A stretch of 32,796 nucleotides of DNA, taken from contig JAUQPL010000006.1 in assembly GCA_030550395.1 (NCBI GenBank), forward strand, positions 68,624 through 101,419. The letters are read 5' to 3'. Each line of letters starts with the position of its first letter. Within the stretch, counting starts at the first letter, position 1. The stretch is from Bacteroidota bacterium (GTDB taxonomy: Bacteria; Bacteroidota; Ignavibacteria; Kapaibacteriales; HRBIN21). The translations under genes were made by a program, and so were the position numbers. Below the pieces are notes generated by a model. The model was not told the origin of the DNA and did not search any database. It worked only from the letters and a program-made list of their open reading frames with translations. Below, in pieces: positions 1 through 8,566 of the stretch.

Positions 1-1
1 G

Positions 2-742
2 CACTTGATCCCGTTGTTCGGCGGTATGGAGGTACTCTATGTTGGGGACACTGCTCGTGTCCCGTACGGGAGCCGTAGCCCAGAGACTATTCGCCGATAT
101 GCGCGACAGATGACTCTCTACTTACTCGAGCAGGGGGTTGAGGCTATAGTGGTTGCCTGTAATACGATTTCTGCCGTGGCTGCTGATGTGGTGCGGGAAT
201 GTGCGGCGGGGATTCCAGTAGTAGATGTTTTGGAGCCGACGGTAGCTGTTGCCCTTCAGCGGACGGCAGGGTGTGTTGGTATTATTGGTACACGGGCAAC
301 GATTACCAGTGGGGTTTATGAGCGTCTTCTCCACCAGCGGGCGCGGCAGCCGCTCCGCACCTACGGGCAGCCATGTCCCTTGTTTGTACCGTTGGTAGAG
401 GAGGGGTGGAATACTCACCCAGTAGCACTGCAGGTTGCGGAGCACTACCTGGCTCCCCTGCGGGCATTAGGAATAGACACGCTCATCTTGGGATGTACCC
501 ATTATCCACTTTTGCTTCCAGTTTTCCGGCAATTGCTCCCCAAATGCCATTTTGTAGAATCGGGCGAAGCCGTCTGTGAATACCTCCGGCAGCTCGGCTA
601 TAGTCCAGGTGCTAATGGGAAGGAAGCCCGTCTTTATATCCATCTGACAGATGCACCTGGAGACGTGCTTGAGCATATCTTACATCAGCTCCAGTTAGCG
701 GTTGCGGAGGTCCGACAGGTACTATTGCCGGAATATGTCTGA
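2..742 (+). CDS. murI: Glutamate racemase, 5' end truncated by the window
   Basis: Glutamate racemase interconverts L- and D-glutamate in the cytoplasm, supplying D-Glu for peptidoglycan. The visible part has the family signature GDTARVPYG near its start and both catalytic cysteine motifs. These are VACNT (Cys about residue 52 counted from position 5) and LGCTHYPLL (Cys about 164). The reading frame runs open to the first base of the window. The usual N-terminal FDSGVGG motif is missing, so roughly 20-25 residues lie upstream. A TTG at position 5 is in frame but is very unlikely to be the real start. The stop overlaps the next gene by 8 bases, suggesting coupled translation. The identification is firm. 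Confidence 0.95.
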   Translation, partial: HLIPLFGGMEVLYVGDTARVPYGSRSPETIRRYARQMTLYLLEQGVEAIVVACNTISAVAADVVRECAAGIPVVDVLEPTVAVALQRTAGCVGIIGTRATITSGVYERLLHQRARQPLRTYGQPCPLFVPLVEEGWNTHPVALQVAEHYLAPLRALGIDTLILGCTHYPLLLPVFRQLLPKCHFVESGEAVCEYLRQLGYSPGANGKEARLYIHLTDAPGDVLEHILHQLQLAVAEVRQVLLPEYV

Positions 743-1613
743 GGAGCTCTTACAACAGGTGCAGCAACTCCGCCAGCAGTTAGAAGTTGTTGAGCACCGT
801 TTGGCGGAGAGTTTCCTCCAGATGGTGGAGCTTCTGGGAGTACTTCTGACGGCAGTGGAGTGGTTTTACGAAGGGAGCCATGCACGCTTTGTCAGCCGGA
901 AAGCCGCCGAGATTGCCCAGCGCATGGGATGCAGTGAGACGGAGATAGTAGAGATACAGCTTGCAGGACTTCTGCACGATATCGGAAAAGTTGGGTGTCC
1001 AGAAACCCTGTTGCAGAAGTTCCCAGCAGAGATGAACGCAGAGGAACGTCGTCTCTATGAACGGCATCCTGAGATAGGGTGGTACATTCTCTCCCGCCAT
1101 TCAGGATTGCAGGGAGTTGCGGAGCTCGTCCTGCAACACCACGAACGACTGGATGGGTCGGGATTCCCCAACCATTTGCGAGGACGCCAAATCCGGCTGG
1201 GAGCGGCTATCATTGCTGTGGTGGATACGTTCCATAACGCTCTCTACAAGCGTCGGCGTGACCGACGGTTTCTGCACGATGTTGCTCCAGAACCTGCCAC
1301 CGTGTACCAACAACGCTACTTGGCAGCTCTCCGCCATTTAGAGGAGAAGGCAGGGACTCTCTACGATCCCCTTGTTGTCCGGACTTTCGTTGAGCTGATG
1401 GAGGAGGAACGGCAGCAGTTAGGGATGCGCCTCCAACGAAGCGTTCCGGTCAATCAATTGCGTCCTGGTATGGTGTTAGCGGAAAGTTACTATACTTCAT
1501 ACGGCTTGCTCATCATTGCTCAGGGTGAACCGGTCACGCCGGGAATTGTCCCGACGTTGGTGCGCTTTGCGGAGCTTGGGGAAATTCCGCGAAAGCTCCG
1601 GGTATGGGTCTGA
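735..1613 (+). CDS. HD-GYP domain protein, probable cyclic-di-GMP phosphodiesterase
   Basis: The protein is 292 residues from the ATG chosen here, which overlaps the murI stop by 8 bases. An ATG at 702 is also in frame but would lie deep inside murI. The first 30 residues look like a coiled coil. An HD domain follows with HDIGKVG, a downstream ERHPEIG histidine and HHERLDGSGFP. The last matches the HD-GYP hallmark HHExxxGxGYP with Phe in place of Tyr. HD-GYP enzymes hydrolyse cyclic-di-GMP using a metal centre. The C-terminal 60 residues (LRPGMVLAESYY onward) resemble the small domain that follows HD-GYP in RpfG-like regulators. No receiver domain is fused. A separate receiver protein lies at 3585-4040 and could be its partner (inference). 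No membrane segments are seen. Confidence 0.85.
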   Translation: MSEELLQQVQQLRQQLEVVEHRLAESFLQMVELLGVLLTAVEWFYEGSHARFVSRKAAEIAQRMGCSETEIVEIQLAGLLHDIGKVGCPETLLQKFPAEMNAEERRLYERHPEIGWYILSRHSGLQGVAELVLQHHERLDGSGFPNHLRGRQIRLGAAIIAVVDTFHNALYKRRRDRRFLHDVAPEPATVYQQRYLAALRHLEEKAGTLYDPLVVRTFVELMEEERQQLGMRLQRSVPVNQLRPGMVLAESYYTSYGLLIIAQGEPVTPGIVPTLVRFAELGEIPRKLRVWV

Positions 1614-2548
1614 TGAAAAGGCTTGTAGGCTACATTGGGCGGAAACTCGTGGAGGCTGTCGGTATTCTGGTAGGAGTAGTGACAGTGACGTTTTTCCTCA
1701 ACTTCGTCCTGCCCGGTGATCCAGCACGGCTTCTGGCAGGACAGCGCGCCGATGCTGTAACAGTGGCGGCAATCCGGCAACAGTTGGGGTTGGATCAGCC
1801 CCTACCTGTTCAATATGTCCGTTTCCTGGGGCGCTTGCTCCGTGGGGATTTGGGACGCTCGTATGTGGTGAACCGTCCCGTGTTGGAGATCATCTTCGAA
1901 CGCTTCCCAGCAACGGCGCTGTTGACAGTTAGCTCTATGCTGATTGCAACGGTGTTGGGGATTTTGCTTGGGGTCGTTGCGGCATTGCGTCCTCATTCGT
2001 GGCTGGATACCTTGTTGATGGCAGGAGCGTTAGTGGGTATTTCTGTCCCTTCCTTCGTTGCCGGATTGCTGGTGCTGTTGCTTTTCGGTGTCAAGCTTCA
2101 ATGGTTTCCTCTGGCCGGCTACATTGACCAGGGGTGGAGTGCATTGGTGTTGCCCATGGTAACACTGGCGCTACGTCCACTGTCTATTATCGCTCGCATG
2201 ACCCGCTCTAGTATGTTGGAGGTTCTGGGGCAGGAATACATTCGCACAGCGCAGGCAAAGGGGTTGCCGCCTGCGCGGGTCATTCTTCGCCATGCCCTCC
2301 GGAATGCTCTCAATCCGGTACTTACAACGGTCAGTGCTTGGTTTGCAGGGTTGCTGGCAGGAGCTTTCTTTGTGGAATATATCTTCAACTGGCCTGGCAT
2401 CGGCACGGTCGCCATTGGAGCGATTGAGAAGCTGGATTATCCGCTCATCCAGGGTACGGTGCTCTTTACGGCCGTGGTATTTGTTTTGGTCAACCTTGTG
2501 GTGGACGTTCTCTATGCGGTGGTGGACCCGCGCGTCCAGCTCCAGTGA
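1613..2548 (+). CDS. ABC transporter permease, dipeptide/oligopeptide type (DppB-like)
   Basis: This is an inner-membrane permease of the DppB/OppB family. The N-terminal helix runs into a VLPGDPAR motif, then QLGLDQPLPVQYVRFL and LRGDLGRSY, all standard for DppB. The EAA loop that contacts the ATPase is seen as QEYIRTAQAKGLPPARVILRHALRNAL, and the tail ends in VDPRVQLQ. About six membrane helices are apparent and the length (311 residues) is normal. The chosen ATG shares one base with the upstream stop (TGATG). An ATG at 1604 is an alternative start. The next gene is the partner permease, but no binding protein or ATPase gene is in the window. Substrate (peptide, nickel or sugar) cannot be told from sequence. 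Confidence 0.9.
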   Translation: MKRLVGYIGRKLVEAVGILVGVVTVTFFLNFVLPGDPARLLAGQRADAVTVAAIRQQLGLDQPLPVQYVRFLGRLLRGDLGRSYVVNRPVLEIIFERFPATALLTVSSMLIATVLGILLGVVAALRPHSWLDTLLMAGALVGISVPSFVAGLLVLLLFGVKLQWFPLAGYIDQGWSALVLPMVTLALRPLSIIARMTRSSMLEVLGQEYIRTAQAKGLPPARVILRHALRNALNPVLTTVSAWFAGLLAGAFFVEYIFNWPGIGTVAIGAIEKLDYPLIQGTVLFTAVVFVLVNLVVDVLYAVVDPRVQLQ

Positions 2549-3581
2549 GCGGGGTAAGGCTCTGGGACGGCTCGTATGGCGGCGCTTTTGGCGCCATCCC
2601 AGCGGTCTCATTGGAGTAGGTATTGTCGGGCTGTTGCTGATAACAGCCCTGGGAGCCCCGTGGCTAGCCCTGATGGATCCGACAGTTCAGGTGCTAGAAT
2701 ATGCTCTCCAGCCCCCGATGTTTCGGGGAAATTTATTGCGGGTCTATAATCCTGCTCGCCCGGAACAACCGAGGCTCATTCCGGTGCGCCGGTGGTGGTC
2801 GGAAGGGGAGGAGGTCCTCTATGAAGATCTCACAGGTCAGCGGTACCGCATCCACCGCACGGAATTAGTAGGAAGGGATTCAACCCGGTGGCACTGGCAG
2901 CCACTCTATGTCTTGGGTACGGACCGATACGGGCGAGATGTTCTGAGCCGCATCCTCTATGGAGCAAGGGTGAGTCTTTTCGTCGGGGTGCTCTCTCAAC
3001 TGATCGCTCTCGGTATCGGGGTGCTCTTGGGGGCCATTGCGGGGTATTTCCGGGGGTGGGTGGACGTGGCGGTCATGTGGGTGTTGAATGTCGTGTGGGC
3101 ATATCCAACGTTGCTTTTGGCAATAGCTTTCTCCGTGGTTTTAGGGCATGGAATGGAGCAAGCAGCCATTGCTATTGGGGTTTCCAGTTGGGTGGATATT
3201 GCTCGGATTGTGCGCGGACAATTTCTGGCGCTGCGGGAGCAGGAGTACATCGTAGCTGCTCGTGCGTTAGGATTCCCCACGGGGCGGATTATCCTTCGGC
3301 ACTTACTTCCGAACGTGATAGGACCATTGACAGTAATTGCGACGGCGGGGTTAGCAACCGCAATTATTGCAGAAGCAGGGCTGAGCTTTCTCGGGTTGGG
3401 TGTACAGCCGCCGACACCATCGTGGGGGCAGATGGTGCGAGACGGCTATGGGTATATCGCGGCGGGAACGGCGTGGGGATTAGCTGTCTACCCCAGCGTT
3501 GCCATTGCCCTTGCTGTTTTAGGCTTCAACCTGCTGGGCGATGCTCTGCGGGATGCGATCGATCCACAGATGCGACGGTGA
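2514..3581 (+). CDS. ABC transporter permease, dipeptide/oligopeptide type (DppC-like)
   Basis: This is the second permease of the pair, 355 residues from the ATG at 2514. That start overlaps the DppB-like gene by 35 bases. The frame extends further upstream, but that part only shadows dppB. It shows an N-terminal helix (LIGVGIVGLLLITALGAPW), then a roughly 90-residue periplasmic segment rich in Arg and Trp. This leads to the family motif LGTDRYGRDVLSRILYGARVS, an EAA loop (QEYIVAARALGFPTGRIILRH) and LSFLGLGVQPPTPSWG. The periplasmic segment is longer than in E. coli DppC. Similar insertions occur in relatives from other phyla. It forms a heterodimeric channel with its neighbour. The exact start is uncertain. 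Confidence 0.88.
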   Translation: MRWWTRASSSSERGKALGRLVWRRFWRHPSGLIGVGIVGLLLITALGAPWLALMDPTVQVLEYALQPPMFRGNLLRVYNPARPEQPRLIPVRRWWSEGEEVLYEDLTGQRYRIHRTELVGRDSTRWHWQPLYVLGTDRYGRDVLSRILYGARVSLFVGVLSQLIALGIGVLLGAIAGYFRGWVDVAVMWVLNVVWAYPTLLLAIAFSVVLGHGMEQAAIAIGVSSWVDIARIVRGQFLALREQEYIVAARALGFPTGRIILRHLLPNVIGPLTVIATAGLATAIIAEAGLSFLGLGVQPPTPSWGQMVRDGYGYIAAGTAWGLAVYPSVAIALAVLGFNLLGDALRDAIDPQMRR

Positions 3582-3584
3582 GAG

Positions 3585-4040
3585 ATGGAGCAGCCTCTGC
3601 GTCTTCTCGTCGTTGATGATGATCGGCTCTTCCGCCATCTATGGCGGCATGTTGCTGAAGAGATGGGGATAGAAGTGTTGGAGGCGGGCAGCCCTGACCA
3701 TGCTCGGAAGCTCATGCAGCAGGTGCCTCCGACAGTCATCGTATTGGATGTGCTCTTTCCTGAGGGCAGTGGACTGGATTTTCTCCACGAGTTGCGGCAT
3801 GATGAACGATGGCAGAGCATTCCCGTTATCGTCTGCTCTGGAGTAGCACAGCAGGAGATTGTTCTCCAGTCTGCTCGTGAGGGCATCTGTCATTATCTTC
3901 TTAAGCCTTTTCGGCTGGAGGAGGCACAGAGTCGCCTTCGGATGGTCCTCCAGCGGCGGGGTCTTTGGCCGCAAGCCCCGCCGGAGCCGCAAAAACGGGA
4001 TTCCGATAGGCATTCAACATCCACGCCGGAGGCGCCATGA
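3585..4040 (+). CDS. Single-domain response regulator (CheY-like receiver)
   Basis: A receiver domain of about 120 residues is followed by a polar, proline-rich tail of about 30 residues with no output domain. The acidic pocket is VVDDD near residue 10, the phospho-acceptor Asp lies in VIVLDVLFP (about residue 53), the switch Ser is in VIVCSG and the conserved Lys in LLKPF. A histidine kinase would phosphorylate it, but none is in the window. The gene starts 3 bases after the second permease and overlaps holA by 4 bases (ATGA). The HD-GYP gene two positions upstream lacks its own receiver, so this protein might act on it (inference). Confidence 0.88.
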   Translation: MEQPLRLLVVDDDRLFRHLWRHVAEEMGIEVLEAGSPDHARKLMQQVPPTVIVLDVLFPEGSGLDFLHELRHDERWQSIPVIVCSGVAQQEIVLQSAREGICHYLLKPFRLEEAQSRLRMVLQRRGLWPQAPPEPQKRDSDRHSTSTPEAP

Positions 4041-5152
4041 TGGTGGAGCATTGGGAAGAGCGATTCCGAAAGGGGGAGCTCCCACCGGTTATATTGCTGT
4101 TTGGTGAGGAGCGGGTTCTAGTGGAGGAGGCTTATCACTTGTTACGGGAACGGTTGGAACGTCAAGATCCGACGGGAATGGATGTGGAGGTTATAGAGGC
4201 GGATGCGCTCACCGCCCGGGAGCTGATAGAGCGAGCGCGAGCATACCCGACCTTTGCGCCCCGCCGAGGGATGTTCGTGCGCCGGGCAGAACATCTGCTG
4301 GGACGGGGAGGGGATGCAGGTGCAATCCTGAACCAATACCTCCGACAGCCTCAATCCACAACAGTTCTGGTATTCATTGCCGATGTCACTCCAGAAGTGC
4401 TCCGGGGAATCAGCCGTCATCTGCGGAATCCTAAGCAGCAGCAGAAGGTACAGCAGGCAATACAGCGTGCCCCAGCGCTATGGCGCCTCCTCCTTCAGGA
4501 GCATGCGTGGGTGGAATTCCCGAAACTCTATGACCGGGAAATTCCCTCCTGGGTTGCCCAACGGGCTCGCCGTTATGGTTACGAGCTTTCACCGATGGCG
4601 TTGGAGGCTCTCTTAGCAACGGTCGGTACCGATTTAGCAGCACTGCTCAATGAACTCCAAAAGCTGGCCGTTGTGGCACAGAGTCAGGGGTTGCAGACTA
4701 TAGAAGCCGAGCATGTGCTCCAGTGTGCGGGGTTGTCTCGAACATACTCGGTCTTTGAGCTCCAGAGGGCTGTTGGAGAGGGCGATCTCAAGCAGGCGAT
4801 ACGCATTGCGCAATATCTGGTCGGTTCCCAGCGTCAAGAGTTGCTGATTATAGCAACGCTGACTCGTTATTTCCTCATGTTGTGGAAGCTTGCCGATTTA
4901 GAGCCGATGTCCGGTGTTTCGCCGGAGGCTGTGGCATCGGCCTTGGGAGTTCATCCTTTTTTCGTGGCTGACTACCAGGCAGCGTATCGCCGCTTTGGAG
5001 CAGCGGGGGTTGAGCGAGCCTTGTTTGCCTTGCATCGGGCGGACGTTGCTCTGAAAAGCGGTGCCGCACCGCCGGAAAGTGTCATTGGGGCGTTGTTGGT
5101 GACGATTTTGAGTACGGTGGAACAGATGCCAGAAAGGCAGCATGCGGTATAG
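4037..5152 (+). CDS. holA: DNA polymerase III delta subunit
   Basis: HolA is the clamp-loader subunit that opens the beta sliding clamp during replication. The 371-residue protein shows the family layout. An N-terminal AAA+-like domain begins PPVILLFGEERVLVEEAYHLL, a RGMFVRRAEHL strand follows, then TTVLVFIADV. The C-terminal region has VGTDLAALLNELQKLAVVA and IGALLVTIL. As usual for delta, there is no working Walker A motif. A clear Shine-Dalgarno (GGAGG, 4 bases before the ATG) supports the start, although a second ATG follows immediately. The gene overlaps the receiver gene by 4 bases and proS by 11. The assignment rests on overall family resemblance. Confidence 0.85.
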   Translation: MMVEHWEERFRKGELPPVILLFGEERVLVEEAYHLLRERLERQDPTGMDVEVIEADALTARELIERARAYPTFAPRRGMFVRRAEHLLGRGGDAGAILNQYLRQPQSTTVLVFIADVTPEVLRGISRHLRNPKQQQKVQQAIQRAPALWRLLLQEHAWVEFPKLYDREIPSWVAQRARRYGYELSPMALEALLATVGTDLAALLNELQKLAVVAQSQGLQTIEAEHVLQCAGLSRTYSVFELQRAVGEGDLKQAIRIAQYLVGSQRQELLIIATLTRYFLMLWKLADLEPMSGVSPEAVASALGVHPFFVADYQAAYRRFGAAGVERALFALHRADVALKSGAAPPESVIGALLVTILSTVEQMPERQHAV

Positions 5153-6875
5153 CCGTGCCTTTATCCCAACCCTGCGGGAAACCCCCAGTGAAGCGCAGGC
5201 AATTTCCCATCAACTCATGCTCCGTGCTGGGCTCATTCGGCCGTTAGCTGCCGGGGTCTATAGCTTCTTGCCCTTGGGTTGGCGCGTCATGCAAAAGGTC
5301 ATGCGGGTTATCCGTGAGGAGATGGATGCTATTGGGGGACAGGAGTTCCATTTCCCTGCTCTCAATCCCGTAGAGATCTGGCAGCAGACCGGGCGCGTGG
5401 ATACCATGGGGGATGTGCTCTTCCACATCAAGAATCGTGAGGGATTGCTCTTGGCCCCAACGCACGAAGAAGTGGTTGCCTTCCATGCCCGGCAGCACAT
5501 TAAGTCGTACAAAGACCTTCCGCAGATTTGGTATCAAATTCAACCCAAGTTCCGCAATGAACCCCGCCCCCGGTTCGGTGTCTTGCGGGGACGTCAGTTC
5601 ACGATGAAGGACTCCTATTCCCTGGATGCGACCTGGGAAGGGTTGGATATCAGTTATGAAAAGCATGCCCACGCCTACCGTCGGATTTTCCAGCGTTGTG
5701 GGCTCCGTTTCTTTGTCGTCGGAGCCTCCAGTGGAGCAATGGGGGGAAGCCTTTCGCAGGAATTTATGGTGGAGTCGCCGGCAGGGGAGGATACATGCGC
5801 TGTATGTTCCCAGTGTGACTACGCTGCCAATGCTGAGGTTGCCCGTTCAGCGGTGGACCCCACCCCCAGGATGCCGGACAGTCAGCCTCTGGAACGCTTT
5901 CCGACCCCCGGGGTGCGGAGCATAGATGACTTAGTGCACCGCTTCGCTCTGCCAGAGGAGCGCTGCGCAAAAGCCCTGCTCTATATTGCTGATGGTAGAC
6001 CAGTGATGGTGCTTCTGCGGGGGAATGATGAGCTCAACGAAGTGAAACTCCAGGCTGTATTGGGAGCCATTTCCCTGCGTCCGGCATCTCCAGAAGAGCT
6101 CCGCAACTACACGGGTGCTTCTGCTGGCTCCATTGGTCCAGTTGATCTTCCCACTCCGATGCTGATCGTTGCAGATGAGCGTCTTCGGGATGCCAACGAG
6201 TTAGTCAGTGGTGCCAATAGCGATGGATACCACTACCGCCACATTGATTTGCAGCGCGACTGCCGTATAGACCTCTATGCCGATGTGCGGACTGTGCAAA
6301 TGGGGGAGCCTTGTCCGGAGTGCAAAGCCCCCTTGCGTATCGTCCGGGCAATAGAGGTCGGCCACATCTTTAAGTTGGGCACTAAGTATTCGGAAGCCTT
6401 GGGGGCAATGTTCCTGGACGAACATGGGCGTGAGTGTCCTATTATCATGGGGAGTTATGGCATCGGCGTGGAGCGGATTATTGCTGCCTTCATTGAGCAG
6501 AACCATGATGAACGGGGCATCTGCTGGATTCCAACCATTGCCCCCTTCCATGTTCACCTTGTCGCTCTGGCATTAGAGCGGGACGAAGCGGTGCGGCAGA
6601 CGGCCGATACCCTCTATGAGCAGCTTGGGCAAGCAGGTATCGAAGTCCTCTACGATGACCGGAACGAGAGTGCAGGGGTTAAATTCAATGATGCCGACCT
6701 TTTGGGGTTGCCTCTGCAGCTCATTGTCGGTCCTCGGACTGTTGGGTCCGGGCTTGTAGAGGTGAAAGAACGCCGCTCCGATCGGCGGCACTACGTGGCA
6801 CCGGAGCAGGTTGTAGAGACCGTTCAGCGCTTGTTAGCACAACTTTCTGAAGCAGGGTGTGAAATAGCCTCATGA
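5142..6875 (+). CDS. proS: Prolyl-tRNA synthetase, bacterial type with editing domain
   Basis: ProS charges tRNA-Pro with proline in the cytoplasm. The 577 residues match the long bacterial form. Class II motif 1 begins around GAGVYSFLPLG-like sequence (here AAGVYSFLPLGWRVM). Motif 2 is PKFRNEPRPRFGVLRGRQFTMKDS. A YbaK-like editing insertion spans roughly residues 230-380 (KALLYIADGRPVMVLLRGN). Motif 3 is GSYGIGVERIIAAFIE, followed by an anticodon-binding domain with LYDDRNESAGVKFNDADLLG. The ATG overlaps the holA end by 11 bases and has an AAAGG Shine-Dalgarno 4 bases upstream. The stop overlaps the next start by 4 bases. Confidence 0.97.
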   Translation: MRYSRAFIPTLRETPSEAQAISHQLMLRAGLIRPLAAGVYSFLPLGWRVMQKVMRVIREEMDAIGGQEFHFPALNPVEIWQQTGRVDTMGDVLFHIKNREGLLLAPTHEEVVAFHARQHIKSYKDLPQIWYQIQPKFRNEPRPRFGVLRGRQFTMKDSYSLDATWEGLDISYEKHAHAYRRIFQRCGLRFFVVGASSGAMGGSLSQEFMVESPAGEDTCAVCSQCDYAANAEVARSAVDPTPRMPDSQPLERFPTPGVRSIDDLVHRFALPEERCAKALLYIADGRPVMVLLRGNDELNEVKLQAVLGAISLRPASPEELRNYTGASAGSIGPVDLPTPMLIVADERLRDANELVSGANSDGYHYRHIDLQRDCRIDLYADVRTVQMGEPCPECKAPLRIVRAIEVGHIFKLGTKYSEALGAMFLDEHGRECPIIMGSYGIGVERIIAAFIEQNHDERGICWIPTIAPFHVHLVALALERDEAVRQTADTLYEQLGQAGIEVLYDDRNESAGVKFNDADLLGLPLQLIVGPRTVGSGLVEVKERRSDRRHYVAPEQVVETVQRLLAQLSEAGCEIAS

Positions 6876-7702
6876 TTGTTGCGGACTTGCATCTCCACTC
6901 CACCTGTTCCGATGGTGTGCTGAGTCCAGCGGAGTTGGTAAAGCAAGCGGCTCTCCGGGGAATTCGTTGGATTGCTCTGACCGATCATGACACGACGGAA
7001 GGGTATGGCGAGGCGTTTCACAGCGGGCACCAATTCGGTGTGACAGTGATCCCAGCCCTGGAGGTGACTTGCTTTGAATTGGGACAGGAGCTCCACGTGT
7101 TGGGGTATGGAGTTGCCGTCGACGATCCTCGGCTTCGGGAGCATGCCCGCACAGCGCGGCAACGACGTCTACGACGCCTGGAGCGAATGGTGGCCCATTG
7201 CCGCCGTCTGGGGCTGTGGATTAGTATGGAAGAGGTCGCTGACCACAGTCCTGGCCTCATGTATGGACGCCCGCATTTGGCGGCTGCACTGGTGAGCCGG
7301 GGATACTGTGCGACGGTTCAGGAAGCCTTTTCCCGCTACTTAGAGCCAGGGCGTCCAGCGTATGAGCCTCCGGAACCCTTTCCTGTTGTCCGGGCGCTGG
7401 GCCTGATCCATGCTACCGGTGGGAGAGCTGTTCTGGCACATCCACGCCGAACTTTCTGTTCTCCACGCCTCCTTTTGAGTCTTATCCGGCAAGGCTTTGA
7501 TGGCATAGAGACCTTCCACCCGTCCCATGGACCAGAGCTCCGTGCATACTATGCTAGTTTTGCCCGTTGCCACCGATTGCTGATGACTGGTGGCTCAGAT
7601 TTCCACGGGACCCGCCCCTATGATGAAAGGAACCTTGGAACTGTCGGATTGACAGCGGAACAAATGAATGCGTTGGCTGAACGACTTGTGGTCTGCTGCT
7701 AA
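6872..7702 (+). CDS. PHP-domain phosphoesterase (YciV/RNase AM-like)
   Basis: The 276-residue protein opens with the PHP metal-binding motif DLHLHSTCSDG and has a second motif LTDHDTTEGY. Later histidine/aspartate clusters are AVLAHPRR, GIETFHPSHG and GGSDFHG. These are the expected ligands of a trinuclear metal centre. Close relatives (E. coli YciV, also called RNase AM, and nucleoside 3',5'-bisphosphate phosphatases) have the same size and motif order. It probably removes phosphates from nucleotides or short RNA ends in the cytoplasm. It starts within the proS stop (ATGA) and ends inside the start of the PAP2 gene. The family is firm; the exact substrate is inferred. Confidence 0.85.
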   Translation: MIVADLHLHSTCSDGVLSPAELVKQAALRGIRWIALTDHDTTEGYGEAFHSGHQFGVTVIPALEVTCFELGQELHVLGYGVAVDDPRLREHARTARQRRLRRLERMVAHCRRLGLWISMEEVADHSPGLMYGRPHLAAALVSRGYCATVQEAFSRYLEPGRPAYEPPEPFPVVRALGLIHATGGRAVLAHPRRTFCSPRLLLSLIRQGFDGIETFHPSHGPELRAYYASFARCHRLLMTGGSDFHGTRPYDERNLGTVGLTAEQMNALAERLVVCC

Positions 7703-8435
7703 GGTTGGATTTTTCAGTTGCCTTGTGACCATCGGTATAGCTCAGCCCTTGCCAACAGTGGTTGCAGTTATCCAAGGCTTTGGACACGTATGGGAAGAGA
7801 AGCCGCTTTTAGCGGCTGCGGCTGTTGCTCTTCCGGCATGTATCGCGCTTGATCGCCCGCTGACGGAACTGTGGGAGCAGTCTCCTGTGGCAGATGTGTT
7901 GTTTGGGGCGGCACGCCTTTATGGTGAACGCTGGACCCCTGTCCTTCTGGCGGTTGGGCTGTACGGAATCGGATGGGCAGCTGGGGAGGAACAGTTACGC
8001 CGTGCTGGGCTAACAGTTGCTGGCGCTACCTTGTTGACAACAGCTGTTATCATGGGTATCAAGGTCGCCGTAGGGCGGGCGCGTCCCTTTCTCGGCCAGG
8101 GAAGCTGGCTATTCCGACCGCCTGCATGGCATGATGCGTATCAGAGCTTTCCTTCTGGGCATACAGCGGTTGCTGCAACGCTGTCGGCTGCAGTGTCGTC
8201 TAGCCTTTCTTTGCCACCGGTAGCCTCCGGTGCTCTTTACGTGGTCACGGCGCTAACAGCTCTTTCCCGTATATACCACCGTGCCCATTGGTTCTCCGAT
8301 GTCCTGGCGGGGGCGCTCATCGGATATGCATCGGGACAGGCAGTTGCACAGGCGTTTACACCGAAGAAAAGAGCAGAGCACTGGAGCATCCTGCCAACAG
8401 TGGGAGGTGTCAGTGTAAAGGTACCGTTGCGGTAG
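7668..8435 (+). CDS. PAP2-family membrane phosphatase
   Basis: This 255-residue membrane protein has the three PAP2 phosphatase motifs in order: KVAVGRARP, SFPSGHTAV and SRIYHRAHWFSDVLAG. It has a hydrophobic N-terminal segment that could be a signal or membrane anchor, and several further helices. Such enzymes dephosphorylate lipid phosphates (undecaprenyl pyrophosphate, phosphatidic acid) on the outer face of the inner membrane. With murI upstream, a role in cell-envelope lipid carrier recycling is possible but not shown. The ATG lies 35 bases inside the PHP gene. A TTG at 7686 is an alternative start. It is the last gene of the chain that begins with murI. Confidence 0.87.
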   Translation: MRWLNDLWSAAKVGFFSCLVTIGIAQPLPTVVAVIQGFGHVWEEKPLLAAAAVALPACIALDRPLTELWEQSPVADVLFGAARLYGERWTPVLLAVGLYGIGWAAGEEQLRRAGLTVAGATLLTTAVIMGIKVAVGRARPFLGQGSWLFRPPAWHDAYQSFPSGHTAVAATLSAAVSSSLSLPPVASGALYVVTALTALSRIYHRAHWFSDVLAGALIGYASGQAVAQAFTPKKRAEHWSILPTVGGVSVKVPLR

Positions 8436-8566
8436 GGGATACTTGTGGGAGCAGCTTAGCGACGGGCAGAAGGGTATCGAGGGAGCACTTGTCGGCTATT
8501 ATGGGGTTTACAAGGGGTATGCGGGGAATCCTTTGGGGAATCTCCATGTGCCTCCTTCCTTAGGGG
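8436..8566. other. Convergent intergenic region
   Basis: These 131 bases lie between the ends of the PAP2 gene and the minus-strand HNH gene. I see no coding frame of its own and no convincing intrinsic terminator (no stable GC-rich hairpin followed by a T run), although two transcripts should end here. Confidence 0.5.

Noticed and set aside
2888-3616. 242-residue plus-strand frame inside the DppC-like gene
   Set aside because: It is an out-of-frame shadow rich in Cys, Arg and Ser; the overlapping permease frame has all the conserved motifs.
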